The notes under the pieces: generated by a model | What the model saw: the letters and a program-made list of their open reading frames with translations, nothing else | Told to the model about the DNA's origin: nothing | Database searches by the model: none | Shown here: positions 37,005 to 46,357 of the stretch, piece after piece | Layout: each line of letters begins with the position of its first letter | Position numbering within the stretch: the stretch's first letter is position 1 | Translations under genes and position numbers: made by a program | Assembly: GCF_900566055.1 (NCBI RefSeq) | Contig: NZ_UPHQ01000070.1 | Coordinates: forward strand, 1 to 50,097 | Source: Mycobacterium innocens | GTDB lineage: Bacteria > Actinomycetota > Actinomycetes > Mycobacteriales > Mycobacteriaceae | Direction of reading: 5' to 3' | DNA length: 50,097 bases

Positions 37005-38384
37005 TCAGCGCAGGTTCAGCAGTGCGTTTTCGACCACCTCGGGCAGTGCCGGGTGAATCCAGTACTGGCCGCGGGCCATCTCGGCTGCGGTGAGCCCAAA
37101 GCTCATCGCCTGGATCAGCGGCTGGATGATCGACGACGCCTGGTGGCCCATGATGTGCGCGCCCAGCAGGCGCCCGCTGCCGCGTTCGGCGATCAGCTTG
37201 AGGAACCCGGTGGTGTCTTCCATCGCCCAGCCATAACCGACGTCGCCGTACTCCTGTATCGCGACGCAAATATCGAAACCTCTTGCTACGGATTCATTTT
37301 CGGTTAATCCCACAGCGGCCAGCTGGGGATCGGTGAACACCGCCGCCGGTACGTAGCGATGGTCGGTAACGGCCATCGACGCGGTATCGTCCCAGTCGCA
37401 CAGCAGGTTATGTTGCACGACACGGGCTTCGTGGTTGGCGACGTGCTTGAGCTGATACGGCGACGAGACGTCACCGAGCGCGAAAACACTACGCGCGGAA
37501 GTCCTTTGGTATTCATCGACTACCACCCGGTCGTCGGCCATGTCGACGCCGGCCCGGTCGGCGTCCAACAGGTCGGCGTTGGATCTCCGGCCGGTCGCCA
37601 CCAGCAGCAGATCCGCGTCGATGGTGGACCCGTCGTCGAGCGTGAGCGACAGGCCGGTTGCGCCGTTTTCCCCGGCCACGACATTGCGATAGGTGCGCAG
37701 TTCCCATTTCGTCGACGCGATGCGGGTAAACCGTTCGCACAGCGTGTCGTCGCAATGCCGCAGCATGCAGCCGCCGCGGATCACCAACGTCACGCGAACC
37801 CCGAACGCCGAGAAGACGTGCGCGAATTCTGCTGCCACGAAACCACTTCCGACGATTACCAGATGCTTCGGCAACTCGGCGATCCGCATGACGGTGTCGC
37901 TGGTGTGGTACCTGACGCCGCAGGCCAGGATCGCCGGCGGAATCACCGGCCGCGAGCCGGCCGCGATCACCACCTGATCGGCGGTGAACTCGTCACCACC
38001 GTCGGTGCGCAACAGATAGCGTCCGTCGGCCTGGACACCGCCGAACCGGGTATGGGCGGGGTACACGTCGATGTTGCGGGCCGAGCGCCGATACTGCTCG
38101 CCGCCCATCGCGATCGGATCGATGCGTCCGAAAACCCGGGAGACGATATCGTCCCAGCGCACCCCGTCGATGTGCGCGTCGACGCCGTACCGGCTGGCAC
38201 ACCGGATGGTTTTGGCCACGTCGGCGGCGTAGACGAACATCTTCGTCGGCAGGCACCCGACGTTGAGGCAGGTGCCGCCGAAGGTGCCCTGCTCGCAGAT
38301 CGCCACCCGTTTGTTTGCATAGCGGTCGTCGAGAATGCTGTTGCCCGAACCGGTTCCGATGATCGCCAGGTCGTAGGTTTCCAT
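37005..38384 (-). CDS. mtr: Mycothione reductase
   Basis: Mtr reduces mycothiol disulfide with NADPH, keeping the actinobacterial thiol pool reduced. This 459-residue flavoprotein has FAD-binding IIGTGSGNS, the redox-active disulfide GGTCLNVGCLPTKM, NADPH-binding IVGSGFVAAEFAHVF, FALGDVSSPYQLKHVAN and the catalytic C-terminal IHPALPEVVENALL with its His-Glu pair. METYDLAIIG matches M. tuberculosis Mtr, so ATG 38384 is preferred over the in-frame GTG at 38396. The gene follows the hydrolase at 38393-39409, as in M. tuberculosis (Rv2854/Rv2855) in mirrored order. Confidence 0.96.
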   Translation of the reverse strand: METYDLAIIGTGSGNSILDDRYANKRVAICEQGTFGGTCLNVGCLPTKMFVYAADVAKTIRCASRYGVDAHIDGVRWDDIVSRVFGRIDPIAMGGEQYRRSARNIDVYPAHTRFGGVQADGRYLLRTDGGDEFTADQVVIAAGSRPVIPPAILACGVRYHTSDTVMRIAELPKHLVIVGSGFVAAEFAHVFSAFGVRVTLVIRGGCMLRHCDDTLCERFTRIASTKWELRTYRNVVAGENGATGLSLTLDDGSTIDADLLLVATGRRSNADLLDADRAGVDMADDRVVVDEYQRTSARSVFALGDVSSPYQLKHVANHEARVVQHNLLCDWDDTASMAVTDHRYVPAAVFTDPQLAAVGLTENESVARGFDICVAIQEYGDVGYGWAMEDTTGFLKLIAERGSGRLLGAHIMGHQASSIIQPLIQAMSFGLTAAEMARGQYWIHPALPEVVENALLNLR

Positions 38385-38392
38385 TGAGGCGC

Positions 38393-39409
38393 TCACCCTT
38401 TCCCCGACGATGCCGAGGCGCCGGTGTCATCCAGTGTGCCGAGGTAGTGGTCCAACCAGTTGTCCAGGTGGCGATAGGCTATCCGGCGCGGCTCCGGCAG
38501 CGACAAGAACACGTCGTGTTTGGCGTCCGGCACCGGAATGATGGTGCTGCGGTTGCCGATACAACCCGCCCAGCGGGCGATATGGGTGACGTCGAGCACC
38601 GCGTCGCCGCGTTGCAGGGCTGCCGGATCGGCGTTTTCGCGCACGGTGTGATCGGAACGAAGGATCAGGTTGGGCACGCCGACGTCGAGCCCGCGATGTA
38701 GCCGTGCCTGACCGCGACGGGTGGCATGCACCCAGCCGAAGGTGATCGGGAAGCCGCCCACGGGTTTCCACTGCAGGTTGTAGTCGAACTCGCCGTAATA
38801 GTCGCGGTGCAGGCTGGTGCCGTATCCTCGCTCACGCGGCGCGCGGACCACCCCCTTGGGCCGCATTCGCGATATCGCGGCGACCGCGGCCGCGGTCAGG
38901 CCGGAACGCAGAATCGCCGGGCCGTGCAGGTCCAGGAAAGGGCTGTTGAGTACCAGCCCGCCGACGGCGGCGTGCGCTGTCGTGCTGCGCCGGCGTAACC
39001 GGTCCAGCCACAGCGAGACGATCAGCCCGCCGGCGGAATGGGCGTACACCAGAATTCGCGCCGTGTCCGTTTGCTCGCCGATGACCCGCAGGGCGTGTTG
39101 CAGTTCGGCGTCATAGTGAGCCAGATCGGTGGTGAAGTGCGGGGTCTGGCCGTCCTGCCGGGAGCGGCCGCACTTGCGGAGGTCCAGCGCATAGAAGGCG
39201 AACCCGCGGCGCGCGAAGTGATCGGCCAGTTCGGTGTGGAAGAAGTAGTCGGTATAGCCGTGTACTGCCAGGACGGCGTGATTGGTCTGGACGGGATCTC
39301 CGCGGCGGATCAGGGTCGCAACGAGGTCGCCTTCACCGTCGGGGTCCGGTCCGAGCGGGATCGGGTGCTGCCAATAGCCGGGCAGGAAGTCGGGCATCCA
39401 GCCAGTCAC
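38393..39409 (-). CDS. Alpha/beta hydrolase, lysophospholipase-like (Rv2854-like)
   Basis: This 338-residue serine hydrolase of the monoglyceride-lipase/lysophospholipase type has HAVLAVHGYTDYFFHTEL near the oxyanion hole, ALDLRKCGRSRQ, the nucleophile elbow YAHSAGG (Ala replaces the usual first Gly), and the catalytic His in VPDAKHDVFLS. No signal peptide is visible, so it is likely cytoplasmic. It lies just upstream of mtr, overlapping only alternative mtr starts. The substrate is unknown; a medium- or long-chain ester is the family expectation. Confidence 0.88.
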   Translation of the reverse strand: MTGWMPDFLPGYWQHPIPLGPDPDGEGDLVATLIRRGDPVQTNHAVLAVHGYTDYFFHTELADHFARRGFAFYALDLRKCGRSRQDGQTPHFTTDLAHYDAELQHALRVIGEQTDTARILVYAHSAGGLIVSLWLDRLRRRSTTAHAAVGGLVLNSPFLDLHGPAILRSGLTAAAVAAISRMRPKGVVRAPRERGYGTSLHRDYYGEFDYNLQWKPVGGFPITFGWVHATRRGQARLHRGLDVGVPNLILRSDHTVRENADPAALQRGDAVLDVTHIARWAGCIGNRSTIIPVPDAKHDVFLSLPEPRRIAYRHLDNWLDHYLGTLDDTGASASSGKG

Positions 39410-39679
39410 CGGGCCAGCTTAGAGTGTGGTCAGCCCCGACGTCGTGCGGTGCTGGACGGGCGGGTCCAGCGCGCAGTGCCACCTCGACAGCCCGGGGGCG
39501 AGGATCGGTCAGCGCGGAAACCCCGGCAGTGTCGGTGTTGTCAGGTCAGCCCGCTTGCAGGAGCTGACAAAGCCTCCGCTTTCCGGTCCTGGTGGCTAGG
39601 ATCCGCTTACCGATCCGGGTCGCCCGCCAACCCGCTCGCCGACCTGCCCGCCAACCCGCCCAGGTGAGGATCACCACTT

Positions 39680-40087
39680 GTGACTGTGTTCACCGACGCC
39701 GAGATCGAGTATCTGGCCAGCCAACGTCTCGGCAGGCTTGCGACGCTCGCCCCCAAAGGCTCACCCCAGGTGCGGCCGGTCCGCTTCCAGTACAACGCGG
39801 AGCTGGGCACCATCGACATCGGCGGCCGCGCGATGGCCGGCAGCCGCAAGCTTCGCAACGTCCAGAATGATGCCCGGGTGTCCTTCGTCATCGATGACCT
39901 CGCCTCCATCGATCCGTGGCGCCCTCGAGGGATCGAGATTCGCGGGCGGGCCGAGGCGCTGTCGGTGGACGGCGCCCAGGAGGGGTCCGGCGGTGCCCTG
40001 ATCCGCATTCATCCCCGGCGGATCCTGGTGTGGGGAGTGGATAGCGAATCCCCGGCTCTGCACGCACGCAACGTGACGAAAGACTGA
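39680..40087 (+). CDS. PPOX-class F420-dependent oxidoreductase
   Basis: This 135-residue split-barrel flavin/F420-binding protein begins VTVFTDAEIEYLASQRLGRL, a pattern of the PPOX-class F420 family. LATLAPKGSPQVRPVRFQYN and IDIGGRAMAGSRKLRNVQND form the cofactor-binding barrel. GTG 39680 has GTGAGGA upstream. It stands alone on the plus strand between the mtr pair and mqo, occupying the place where M. tuberculosis has PE_PGRS48. Substrate unknown; some relatives reduce biliverdin or quinones. Confidence 0.85.
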   Translation: MTVFTDAEIEYLASQRLGRLATLAPKGSPQVRPVRFQYNAELGTIDIGGRAMAGSRKLRNVQNDARVSFVIDDLASIDPWRPRGIEIRGRAEALSVDGAQEGSGGALIRIHPRRILVWGVDSESPALHARNVTKD

Positions 40088-40307
40088 CCAGCGTCCACCG
40101 CTCCGACTCCGCGCCGTATTCCTGCGGAACGGTGCACGCGGAAAGGATTGCGCGCCAGTCGCTGTGGCCTCGTGAGCCGCGGCGAGTCGACGCAGCCTTC
40201 CGGCCATGACGCCAGGCGGCACCCGTCGCCGGACGGAGGGGACGTCGTTGAGCCCGGCCGTCGGGATAACCTTGGACCGGCACACCCGAGAAAGGACCAA
40301 CAATCCG

Positions 40308-41792
40308 GTGGCAAAGCTGGCCAGGGCTGCTGATGTCGTGCTGGTGGGCGCGGGCATCATGAGCGCGACGCTGGGGGCGTTGCTCAAACGACTGGAGTCC
40401 GACTGGTCGATCACCGTGGTCGAACGGCTCGATGCCGTTGGCGCCGAGAGCAGCAGTCCGTGGAACAATGCCGCCACCGGCCATGCGGGGCTATGCGAAA
40501 TGAACTACACCCCAGCCGGTCCCGGCGGCACGATCGACGTCACCAAAGCGGTCGTGATCAACGAGCAATTCCAGGTAACCCGCCAGTTCTGGGCCTACGC
40601 CGCGGAAAACGGCATGTTGACCGACGTACGTGGCTTTCTCAATCCCGTCCCGCACGTGAGTTTCGTGCACGGCGCCGACCGCGTGGATTACCTGCGGCGC
40701 CGCCACGATGCGCTGGCCGGTAACCCATTGTTCTCCGGCACCGAACTGATCGACGACCCGGACGAGTTCGCTGGCCGGCTGCCCTTCATGGCCGCAAAAC
40801 GCGACTTCTCCGAGCCGGTCGCGCTCAACTGGGCTCCGAACGGCACCGACGTCGACTTCGGCGCATTGTCTCGCCAGCTCATCGGCTATTGCGTACGCAA
40901 CGGCACCACCGCGCTGTTCGGCCACGAGGTCCGTGATCTGCGTCGCCAGCCCGACGGCAGTTGGACATTGACCGTCAGCAACCGCCGTAGCGGTCAAAAG
41001 CACACGCTGAAAGCCAGGTTCGTCTTCGTCGGCGCCGGTGGGGACGCGCTCCTGTTGTTACAGAGGTCCGGCATCAAGGAGATCAAGGGCTTTGCCGGTT
41101 TTCCCATCGGCGGCCGATTTCTGCGCAGCGACAACCCGGCGCTCACCGCCGCGCACCGGGCCAAGGTCTATGGATTTCCATCGCCGGGCGCGCCGCCTCT
41201 GGGAGCGCTGCATCTCGACCTGAGGTTCGTCAACGGTAAGCCCTGGCTGGTGTTCGGGCCGTACCCGGGCTGGTCGCCAAAGTTCTTAAAACACGGCCAC
41301 TTCAGCGATCTGCCCCGGTCGATCCGGCGCGACAATCTGCTGTCGCTGCTCGGCGTCGGCGTGACCGAACTGACCTTGCTGAACTATTTGATCGGTCAGC
41401 TGCTGCTCTCGGCACCGGATCGCATCGACGCGCTGCATGAATTCTCCCCCAGCGCAGTGGATTCCGACTGGGAGCTGACCGTGGCCGGTCAGCGGGTGCA
41501 GGTGATCCGGCGCGACAAGCGCAAAGGTGGGGTGCTCGAGTTCAACACCACACTGGTCGGCGCCGCCGACGGAAGCATCGCCGGGCTGCTGGGAGGTTCG
41601 CCGGGCGCCTCGACGGCGGTGCCCATCATGCTCGAGGTTCTGCAGCGCTGCTTTGGCCACCGGTATCAGTCGTGGCTGCCCGCCCTCAAAGAGATGGTAC
41701 CGTCACTGGGAGCCAAGCTCTCCCAAGAGCCCGCGCTGTATGACGAAGTGTGGTCCTGGACCACCAGGGCGCTGCAGCTGGACCCCGCATGA
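40308..41792 (+). CDS. mqo: Malate:quinone oxidoreductase
   Basis: Mqo oxidises malate to oxaloacetate and passes electrons to menaquinone. This 494-residue peripheral membrane flavoprotein has [17 protein letters not shown] (FAD site), [51 protein letters not shown] and the end [22 protein letters not shown] 40308 gives [10 protein letters not shown], matching M. tuberculosis Mqo (Rv2852c), with GAAAGGA 11 nt upstream. It starts a plus-strand series in the same order as M. tuberculosis Rv2852c-Rv2846c. Confidence 0.96.
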   Translation: MAKLARAADVVLVGAGIMSATLGALLKRLESDWSITVVERLDAVGAESSSPWNNAATGHAGLCEMNYTPAGPGGTIDVTKAVVINEQFQVTRQFWAYAAENGMLTDVRGFLNPVPHVSFVHGADRVDYLRRRHDALAGNPLFSGTELIDDPDEFAGRLPFMAAKRDFSEPVALNWAPNGTDVDFGALSRQLIGYCVRNGTTALFGHEVRDLRRQPDGSWTLTVSNRRSGQKHTLKARFVFVGAGGDALLLLQRSGIKEIKGFAGFPIGGRFLRSDNPALTAAHRAKVYGFPSPGAPPLGALHLDLRFVNGKPWLVFGPYPGWSPKFLKHGHFSDLPRSIRRDNLLSLLGVGVTELTLLNYLIGQLLLSAPDRIDALHEFSPSAVDSDWELTVAGQRVQVIRRDKRKGGVLEFNTTLVGAADGSIAGLLGGSPGASTAVPIMLEVLQRCFGHRYQSWLPALKEMVPSLGAKLSQEPALYDEVWSWTTRALQLDPA

Positions 41793-41853
41793 CCCACGCC
41801 GGCGACGTTGCAGTGGGGGTACGCCCACCCGGTTGCAGGGAAGAGCGGCGCTC

Positions 41854-42324
41854 ATGACCGAAGCCTTGCGCCGAGCCTGGTCGAAAGACCTTGACGCGCC
41901 AACCCTTTACGAACTGCTCAAGCTGCGGGTGGAGGTTTTCGTGGTCGAACAGGCCTGCCCATATCCCGAGCTGGACGGCCGCGATCTGCTCGCCGAGACA
42001 CGACACTTCTGGCTGGAAAACCCTGACGGTGAGGTGATCTGCACATTGCGACTGATGGAGGAGCACGCCGGAGGCGAGAAGACGTTCCGGATCGGCCGGC
42101 TATGCACCAGACGTGACGTCCGCGGTCAGGGGCATAGCACCAGGCTGCTGCGTGCCGCCTTGGCCGAGGTTGGTGACTACCCATGCCGGATTGACGCGCA
42201 GGTATATCTGGCAGATATGTACGCGCAGCACGGATTTGTCCGCGACGGTGACGATTTCATCGACGACGGTATCCCGCATGTGCCGATGTTGCGGCCCGCA
42301 TCCGGTCCGGCGGCCCACTCGTGA
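41854..42324 (+). CDS. GNAT acetyltransferase, ElaA-like (Rv2851c-like)
   Basis: This 156-residue N-acetyltransferase has [16 protein letters not shown] at the N-terminus and [20 protein letters not shown], the acetyl-CoA pyrophosphate loop (R-x-x-G-x-G/S). The end [20 protein letters not shown] is typical of ElaA relatives. ATG 41854 was chosen over the longer frame that runs through mqo. The stop overlaps the chelatase start (GTGA), so the two are coupled. The acetyl acceptor is unknown. Confidence 0.92.
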   Translation: MTEALRRAWSKDLDAPTLYELLKLRVEVFVVEQACPYPELDGRDLLAETRHFWLENPDGEVICTLRLMEEHAGGEKTFRIGRLCTRRDVRGQGHSTRLLRAALAEVGDYPCRIDAQVYLADMYAQHGFVRDGDDFIDDGIPHVPMLRPASGPAAHS

Positions 42325-44165
42325 AACCGTATCCGTTCAGTGCGATCGTCGGACACGACCACATGCGTCTTGCGTTGCTGTTGTGCGCCATTCGCCCGGA
42401 GATTGGCGGGGTGCTGGTTCGCGGAGAGAAAGGCACCGCGAAATCGACGGCCGTGCGCGGGCTTGCGGCGCTGCTGTCGGCGGCGACCGGGGGCGCCGGC
42501 GCCGGGCTCGTCGAGATGCCATTGGGGGCCACCGAGGACCGGGTGGTGGGTTCGCTGGATTTGCAGCGGGTCCTGCGTGACGGTGAGCACGCGTTTTCAC
42601 CGGGCCTGCTGGCCCGTGCTCACGGCGGAGTGCTCTACGTCGACGAAGTCAACCTGCTGCATGACCATCTGGTCGACATATTGCTCGACGCCGCCGCGAT
42701 GGGACGGGTACATGTCGAACGCGACGGTATATCGCATTCGCATGAGTCCCGTTTCGTCCTGATCGGCACCATGAATCCCGAAGAAGGCGAACTTCGTCCG
42801 CAACTGCTGGACCGCTTCGGTCTCACCGTCGACGTGCAGGCGTCGCGAGACGTCGACGTGCGCGTGGAGGTGATCCGGCAACGGATGGCATACGAGGCCA
42901 ATCCCGATGCATTCGCCGAACGCTACGTCGAAGCCGACGCCGAACTGGCCCGCCAGATCGCCGCGGCACGCGCTCTCGTCGACAAGGTTGTATTGCCGGA
43001 CAATGAATTACGGCGCATCGCCGCGTTATGCGCGGCCTTCGACGTCGACGGCATGCGGGCCGATCTGGTGGTGGCCCGAACGGCAGCGGCCCACACCGCC
43101 TGGCGCGGCGCACGCACCGTCGGGGAACAGGACATCCGGGTGGCCGCCGAACTGGCATTGCCGCATCGGCGCCGCCGGGACCCGTTCGACGATCACGGTA
43201 TCGACCCAGACCGGCTGAACGAGGCGCTGGCGCAAGCCGGTGCCGACCCGGAGCCGGAGCCGGACCCGGATCCCGGCCCGCCCGGGGGCGCTCAGCCGGC
43301 TGAGGACGCTGTTGTGCAAACGAACTCACGATCGAAGTCGCCACAGCCGGGTACCCCGCGCCCCAGCGCACCGCCGTCGAAAATGTTTCGTACCCGCGCC
43401 CTGACTGTTCCGGGCGTCGGCAAGGGCTCGCCCGGACGACGGTCGCGGGCCCGCAACGCATCTGGCAGCGTGGTCGCGGCCGCCGAGGGCTGCGACGCCG
43501 GCGCCCATGGATTGCACCTGTTCGCCACCCTGCTTTCCGCGGCAGAGCATGCGTCGAGCGCAGGGCCCCTGCGGCTGCAGCCGGACGACGTGCGCCGCGC
43601 GGTCCGTGAGGGACGCGAGGGCAACCTGGTGATCTTCGTCGTCGACGCTTCGGGATCGATGGCCGCCCGCGATCGTATGGCCGCGGTCAGCGGCGCGACC
43701 ATGTCGCTGCTGCGCGACGCCTATCAGCGGCGTGACAAGGTCGCGGTGATCACATTCCGGCAGCACGAGGCCGGGTTGTTGCTGCCGCCCACGTCGTCGG
43801 CGCACATCGCCGGCCGGCGGCTGGCCCGGTTCGACACCGGCGGCAAAACCCCGCTCGCGGAAGGTCTGTTGGCAGCGCGCGAGCTGGTCGTCCGGGAGAA
43901 GGCCCGTGACCTCGCTCGCCGTGCCCTGGTGGTGGTGCTTACCGACGGACGGGCTACATCCGGGCTAGACCCATTGGGCCGCAGTAGAATTGCCGCAGCA
44001 CGACTGGCCGCTGAGGGCGTGGCCGCCGTGGTCGTAGACTGTGAAACTTCGTACGTACGGCTAGGATTGGCCGGGCGGCTGGCCCGTCAGCTGGGAGCGC
44101 CGGCCATTCGGCTCGAGCAGCTGCACGCCGAACACTTGACGCGGGCCGTCCGTAACGTGGCTTGA
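42321..44165 (+). CDS. Fused ChlI/ChlD-type metal chelatase AAA+ subunit
   Basis: This 614-residue protein joins a ChlI AAA+ motor to a ChlD von Willebrand A domain. The motor shows Walker [10 protein letters not shown], Walker [10 protein letters not shown] and the sensor [20 protein letters not shown]. An acidic-proline linker ([13 protein letters not shown]) follows, then the MIDAS motif VDASGSMAA. The M. tuberculosis equivalent is Rv2850c. No chlorophyll genes are present. With cobO and cobB directly downstream, it most likely serves as motor for cobalt insertion by a CobN-type subunit encoded elsewhere; this is inference. Confidence 0.9.
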   Translation: MKPYPFSAIVGHDHMRLALLLCAIRPEIGGVLVRGEKGTAKSTAVRGLAALLSAATGGAGAGLVEMPLGATEDRVVGSLDLQRVLRDGEHAFSPGLLARAHGGVLYVDEVNLLHDHLVDILLDAAAMGRVHVERDGISHSHESRFVLIGTMNPEEGELRPQLLDRFGLTVDVQASRDVDVRVEVIRQRMAYEANPDAFAERYVEADAELARQIAAARALVDKVVLPDNELRRIAALCAAFDVDGMRADLVVARTAAAHTAWRGARTVGEQDIRVAAELALPHRRRRDPFDDHGIDPDRLNEALAQAGADPEPEPDPDPGPPGGAQPAEDAVVQTNSRSKSPQPGTPRPSAPPSKMFRTRALTVPGVGKGSPGRRSRARNASGSVVAAAEGCDAGAHGLHLFATLLSAAEHASSAGPLRLQPDDVRRAVREGREGNLVIFVVDASGSMAARDRMAAVSGATMSLLRDAYQRRDKVAVITFRQHEAGLLLPPTSSAHIAGRRLARFDTGGKTPLAEGLLAARELVVREKARDLARRALVVVLTDGRATSGLDPLGRSRIAAARLAAEGVAAVVVDCETSYVRLGLAGRLARQLGAPAIRLEQLHAEHLTRAVRNVA

Positions 44166-44198
44166 AGCCGGGACTTGAGGCCGGAAAGGTAACCGCTT

Positions 44199-44822
44199 AT
44201 GCCGCAGGGAAATCCGACTTACATCCCCGATGACGGTCTGACAACCAGGGCCCGGCGCAATCTGCCGGTGCTGGCGGTACATACCGGTGACGGCAAGGGA
44301 AAATCAACGGCAGCCTTCGGAATGGCGCTGCGCGCGTGGAATGTCGGGCTCGAGGTCGCGGTATTCCAGTTCGTCAAGAGTGCCAAATGGAAAGTGGGCG
44401 AAGAAGCGGCCTTCCATCAGCTCGGTCGGCTCCACGACGAACATGGGATCGGCGGAGCCGTCGAATGGCACAAGATGGGAGCGGGCTGGTCGTGGACGCG
44501 TAAATCGCGCAAGGCCGGCAGCGACGTTGATCACGCCGCCGCGGCGGCGGACGGTTGGGCCGAGATCGCACGCCGACTGGCGGAGCAACGCCACCAGTTT
44601 TATGTGTTGGATGAGTTCACCTACCCGTTGAAGTGGGGTTGGCTTGACGTCGACGACGTGGTGGAGGTGTTGTTGGCACGGCCCGGCCACCAACATGTCG
44701 TGATCACCGGACGCGACGCACCACCTCGATTGATCGAGGCAGCCGATTTGGTGACTGAGATGACCAAGGTCAAACACCCGATGGATGTGGGCCGCAAGGG
44801 TCAGCAGGGCATCGAGTGGTGA
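44199..44822 (+). CDS. cobO: Cob(I)yrinic acid a,c-diamide adenosyltransferase
   Basis: CobO/CobA-type enzymes add the 5'-deoxyadenosyl group to cobalt using ATP. This 207-residue protein has the P-loop LAVHTGDGKGKSTAAFG and the family motifs VFQFVKSAKWKVGEE, YVLDEFTYPLKWGWLD and VITGRDAPPRLIEAADLVTEM. ATG 44199 starts after a 33-nt gap from the chelatase gene. The stop precedes cobB by 4 nt. It corresponds to Rv2849c. Confidence 0.96.
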   Translation: MPQGNPTYIPDDGLTTRARRNLPVLAVHTGDGKGKSTAAFGMALRAWNVGLEVAVFQFVKSAKWKVGEEAAFHQLGRLHDEHGIGGAVEWHKMGAGWSWTRKSRKAGSDVDHAAAAADGWAEIARRLAEQRHQFYVLDEFTYPLKWGWLDVDDVVEVLLARPGHQHVVITGRDAPPRLIEAADLVTEMTKVKHPMDVGRKGQQGIEW

Positions 44823-44826
44823 GACC

Positions 44827-46200
44827 GTGACCTCGACACCGGCCCTGGTGATCGCCGCACCCGCTTCGGGCAGCGGAAAGACCACCGTCGCAACGGGTTT
44901 GATGGGGGCCCTGCGCCAAGCCGGTCACCGGGTCGCGCCCTTCAAGGTCGGTCCCGACTTCATCGATTCCGGTTACCACACCCTCGCCTCAGGGCGGGCC
45001 GGTCGCAACCTGGACCCGGTATTGGTGGGGGAGCAGCTCATCGGCGGGCTCTACGCGCACGGCACCGTCGGCGCCGACATCGCGGTGGTCGAAGGTGTGA
45101 TGGGCCTGTTCGACGGGCGCATCGGTAAAGCGGTGAGCGGTCCTGCGGCAGGGTCCACCGCGCACGTCGCAGGCTTGCTGGGAGCGCCGGTGGTCCTGGT
45201 GGTCGACGCGCGGGGCCAGAGCCACAGCGTTGCCGCGCTGGTGCACGGCTTCACCACCTTCGACTCAGCAACCCGCATTGTCGGCGTCATCCTCAACCGG
45301 GTCGGGACGGCCAGGCATGAGCATGTGCTGCGACAGGCGTGCGAGCAGGCCGGTGTCCCCGTGCTGGGCGCCATCCCCCGCACCGCTGAATTAGAGCTTC
45401 CGACAAGGTATCTGGGTCTCGTCACCGCCGTTGAGTATGGTCGCCGGGCCCGGCTGGCAGTCGAGGCGATGACGGCATTGGTCGCTCGGCACATCGATCT
45501 GAGCGCAATGGTCGCGGCCGCCGCAAGCCGCGTCGGCGCACCGCCGTGGGACCCGGTGACGGCCGTCGGCGGGCCAATGGGCGGGCGCCCGACCGTTGCG
45601 ATGGCGGCGGGCAAGGCCTTCAGCTTCGCCTACGCCGAACATGCCGAGCTGTTGCGGGCCGTCGGGGCCGATGTCGTCGAGTTCGACCCGCTCAATCAGG
45701 CACTGCCGGAAGGGACGAACGCCGTGCTGCTGCCGGGTGGATTCCCTGAGCAATTCGCGGCGGAGCTCTCCGCCAATGAGCTGGTCCGCGGCCAGCTCCA
45801 ACACTTGGCGGCCGCGGGCGCCCCGGTACACGCCGAATGCGCAGGACTGATCTATCTGGTATCCGAACTGGATGGATACCCGATGTGCGGCGTGCTGGCC
45901 GGTTCGGCACGCTTTACCCAGCGCCTCACACTGGGATACCGCGACGCCGTCGCGGTCGCCGATTCGCCGCTGTATTCGGTCGGCCGGCGGGTAGCCGGGC
46001 ACGAATTCCACCGCACCACCGTCACGTTCACCGACAGCTACCAGCCGGCGTGGGTGTATCGCGGCTCCGGGCGTGACGGCCACCCCGTGCGAGACGGCGT
46101 CGTGCATGGCGGGGTGCATGCGTCCTACCTGCATACGCATCCGGCCGCGACGCCGGAAGCGGTAGCGCGCTTCGTCGCACATGCCGCCGCCCGGTCGTAG
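44827..46200 (+). CDS. cobB: Hydrogenobyrinate/cobyrinate a,c-diamide synthase
   Basis: CobB amidates the a and c carboxylates of the corrin ring with glutamine and ATP. The 457-residue length matches Rv2848c. The N-terminal P-loop domain has IAAPASGSGKTTVATGL, VGPDFIDSGYH and VEGVMGLFDG. The C-terminal class-I amidotransferase domain has LLPGGFPEQFAAEL, the Cys in VHAECAGLIYL, and GVHASYLHTHPAA. GTG 44827 is chosen since upstream residues overlap cobO in another frame. Confidence 0.96.
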   Translation: MTSTPALVIAAPASGSGKTTVATGLMGALRQAGHRVAPFKVGPDFIDSGYHTLASGRAGRNLDPVLVGEQLIGGLYAHGTVGADIAVVEGVMGLFDGRIGKAVSGPAAGSTAHVAGLLGAPVVLVVDARGQSHSVAALVHGFTTFDSATRIVGVILNRVGTARHEHVLRQACEQAGVPVLGAIPRTAELELPTRYLGLVTAVEYGRRARLAVEAMTALVARHIDLSAMVAAAASRVGAPPWDPVTAVGGPMGGRPTVAMAAGKAFSFAYAEHAELLRAVGADVVEFDPLNQALPEGTNAVLLPGGFPEQFAAELSANELVRGQLQHLAAAGAPVHAECAGLIYLVSELDGYPMCGVLAGSARFTQRLTLGYRDAVAVADSPLYSVGRRVAGHEFHRTTVTFTDSYQPAWVYRGSGRDGHPVRDGVVHGGVHASYLHTHPAATPEAVARFVAHAAARS

Positions 46201-46254
46201 CGGCCCGCGAACCGCAGATTCGCCGTGGCGTTACATTCGCGGCTCGGCGACACC

Positions 46255-46333
46255 CGCTGCGCCCGGCTCCGCCGGGCTGGCGATCACCGCGGTGTTCGAC
46301 GGTGGTGATGCGCTGCGCCCGGCTCCGCCGGGC
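46255..46333. repeat. Two 23-bp direct repeats, each a hairpin, before cysG
   Basis: cgctgcgcccggctccgccgggc (23 bp) occurs at 46255-46277 and 46311-46333. Each copy contains gcccgg-ctccg-ccgggc, a 6-bp stem with a 5-nt loop. They lie in the cobB-cysG gap and could terminate cobB transcription or form part of a leader. Confidence 0.75.
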
Positions 46334-46357
46334 GGGCGCGACCACTAAGCTTGGCGG

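Noticed and set aside
39610..39665. Short direct repeat gcccgccaacccgc before the PPOX gene
   Set aside because: Only two short low-complexity copies, with no structural or regulatory pattern.
46201..46357. Possible cobalamin riboswitch before cysG
   Set aside because: No recognisable B12-box or compatible stem arrangement; the gap is explained by two short hairpin repeats.
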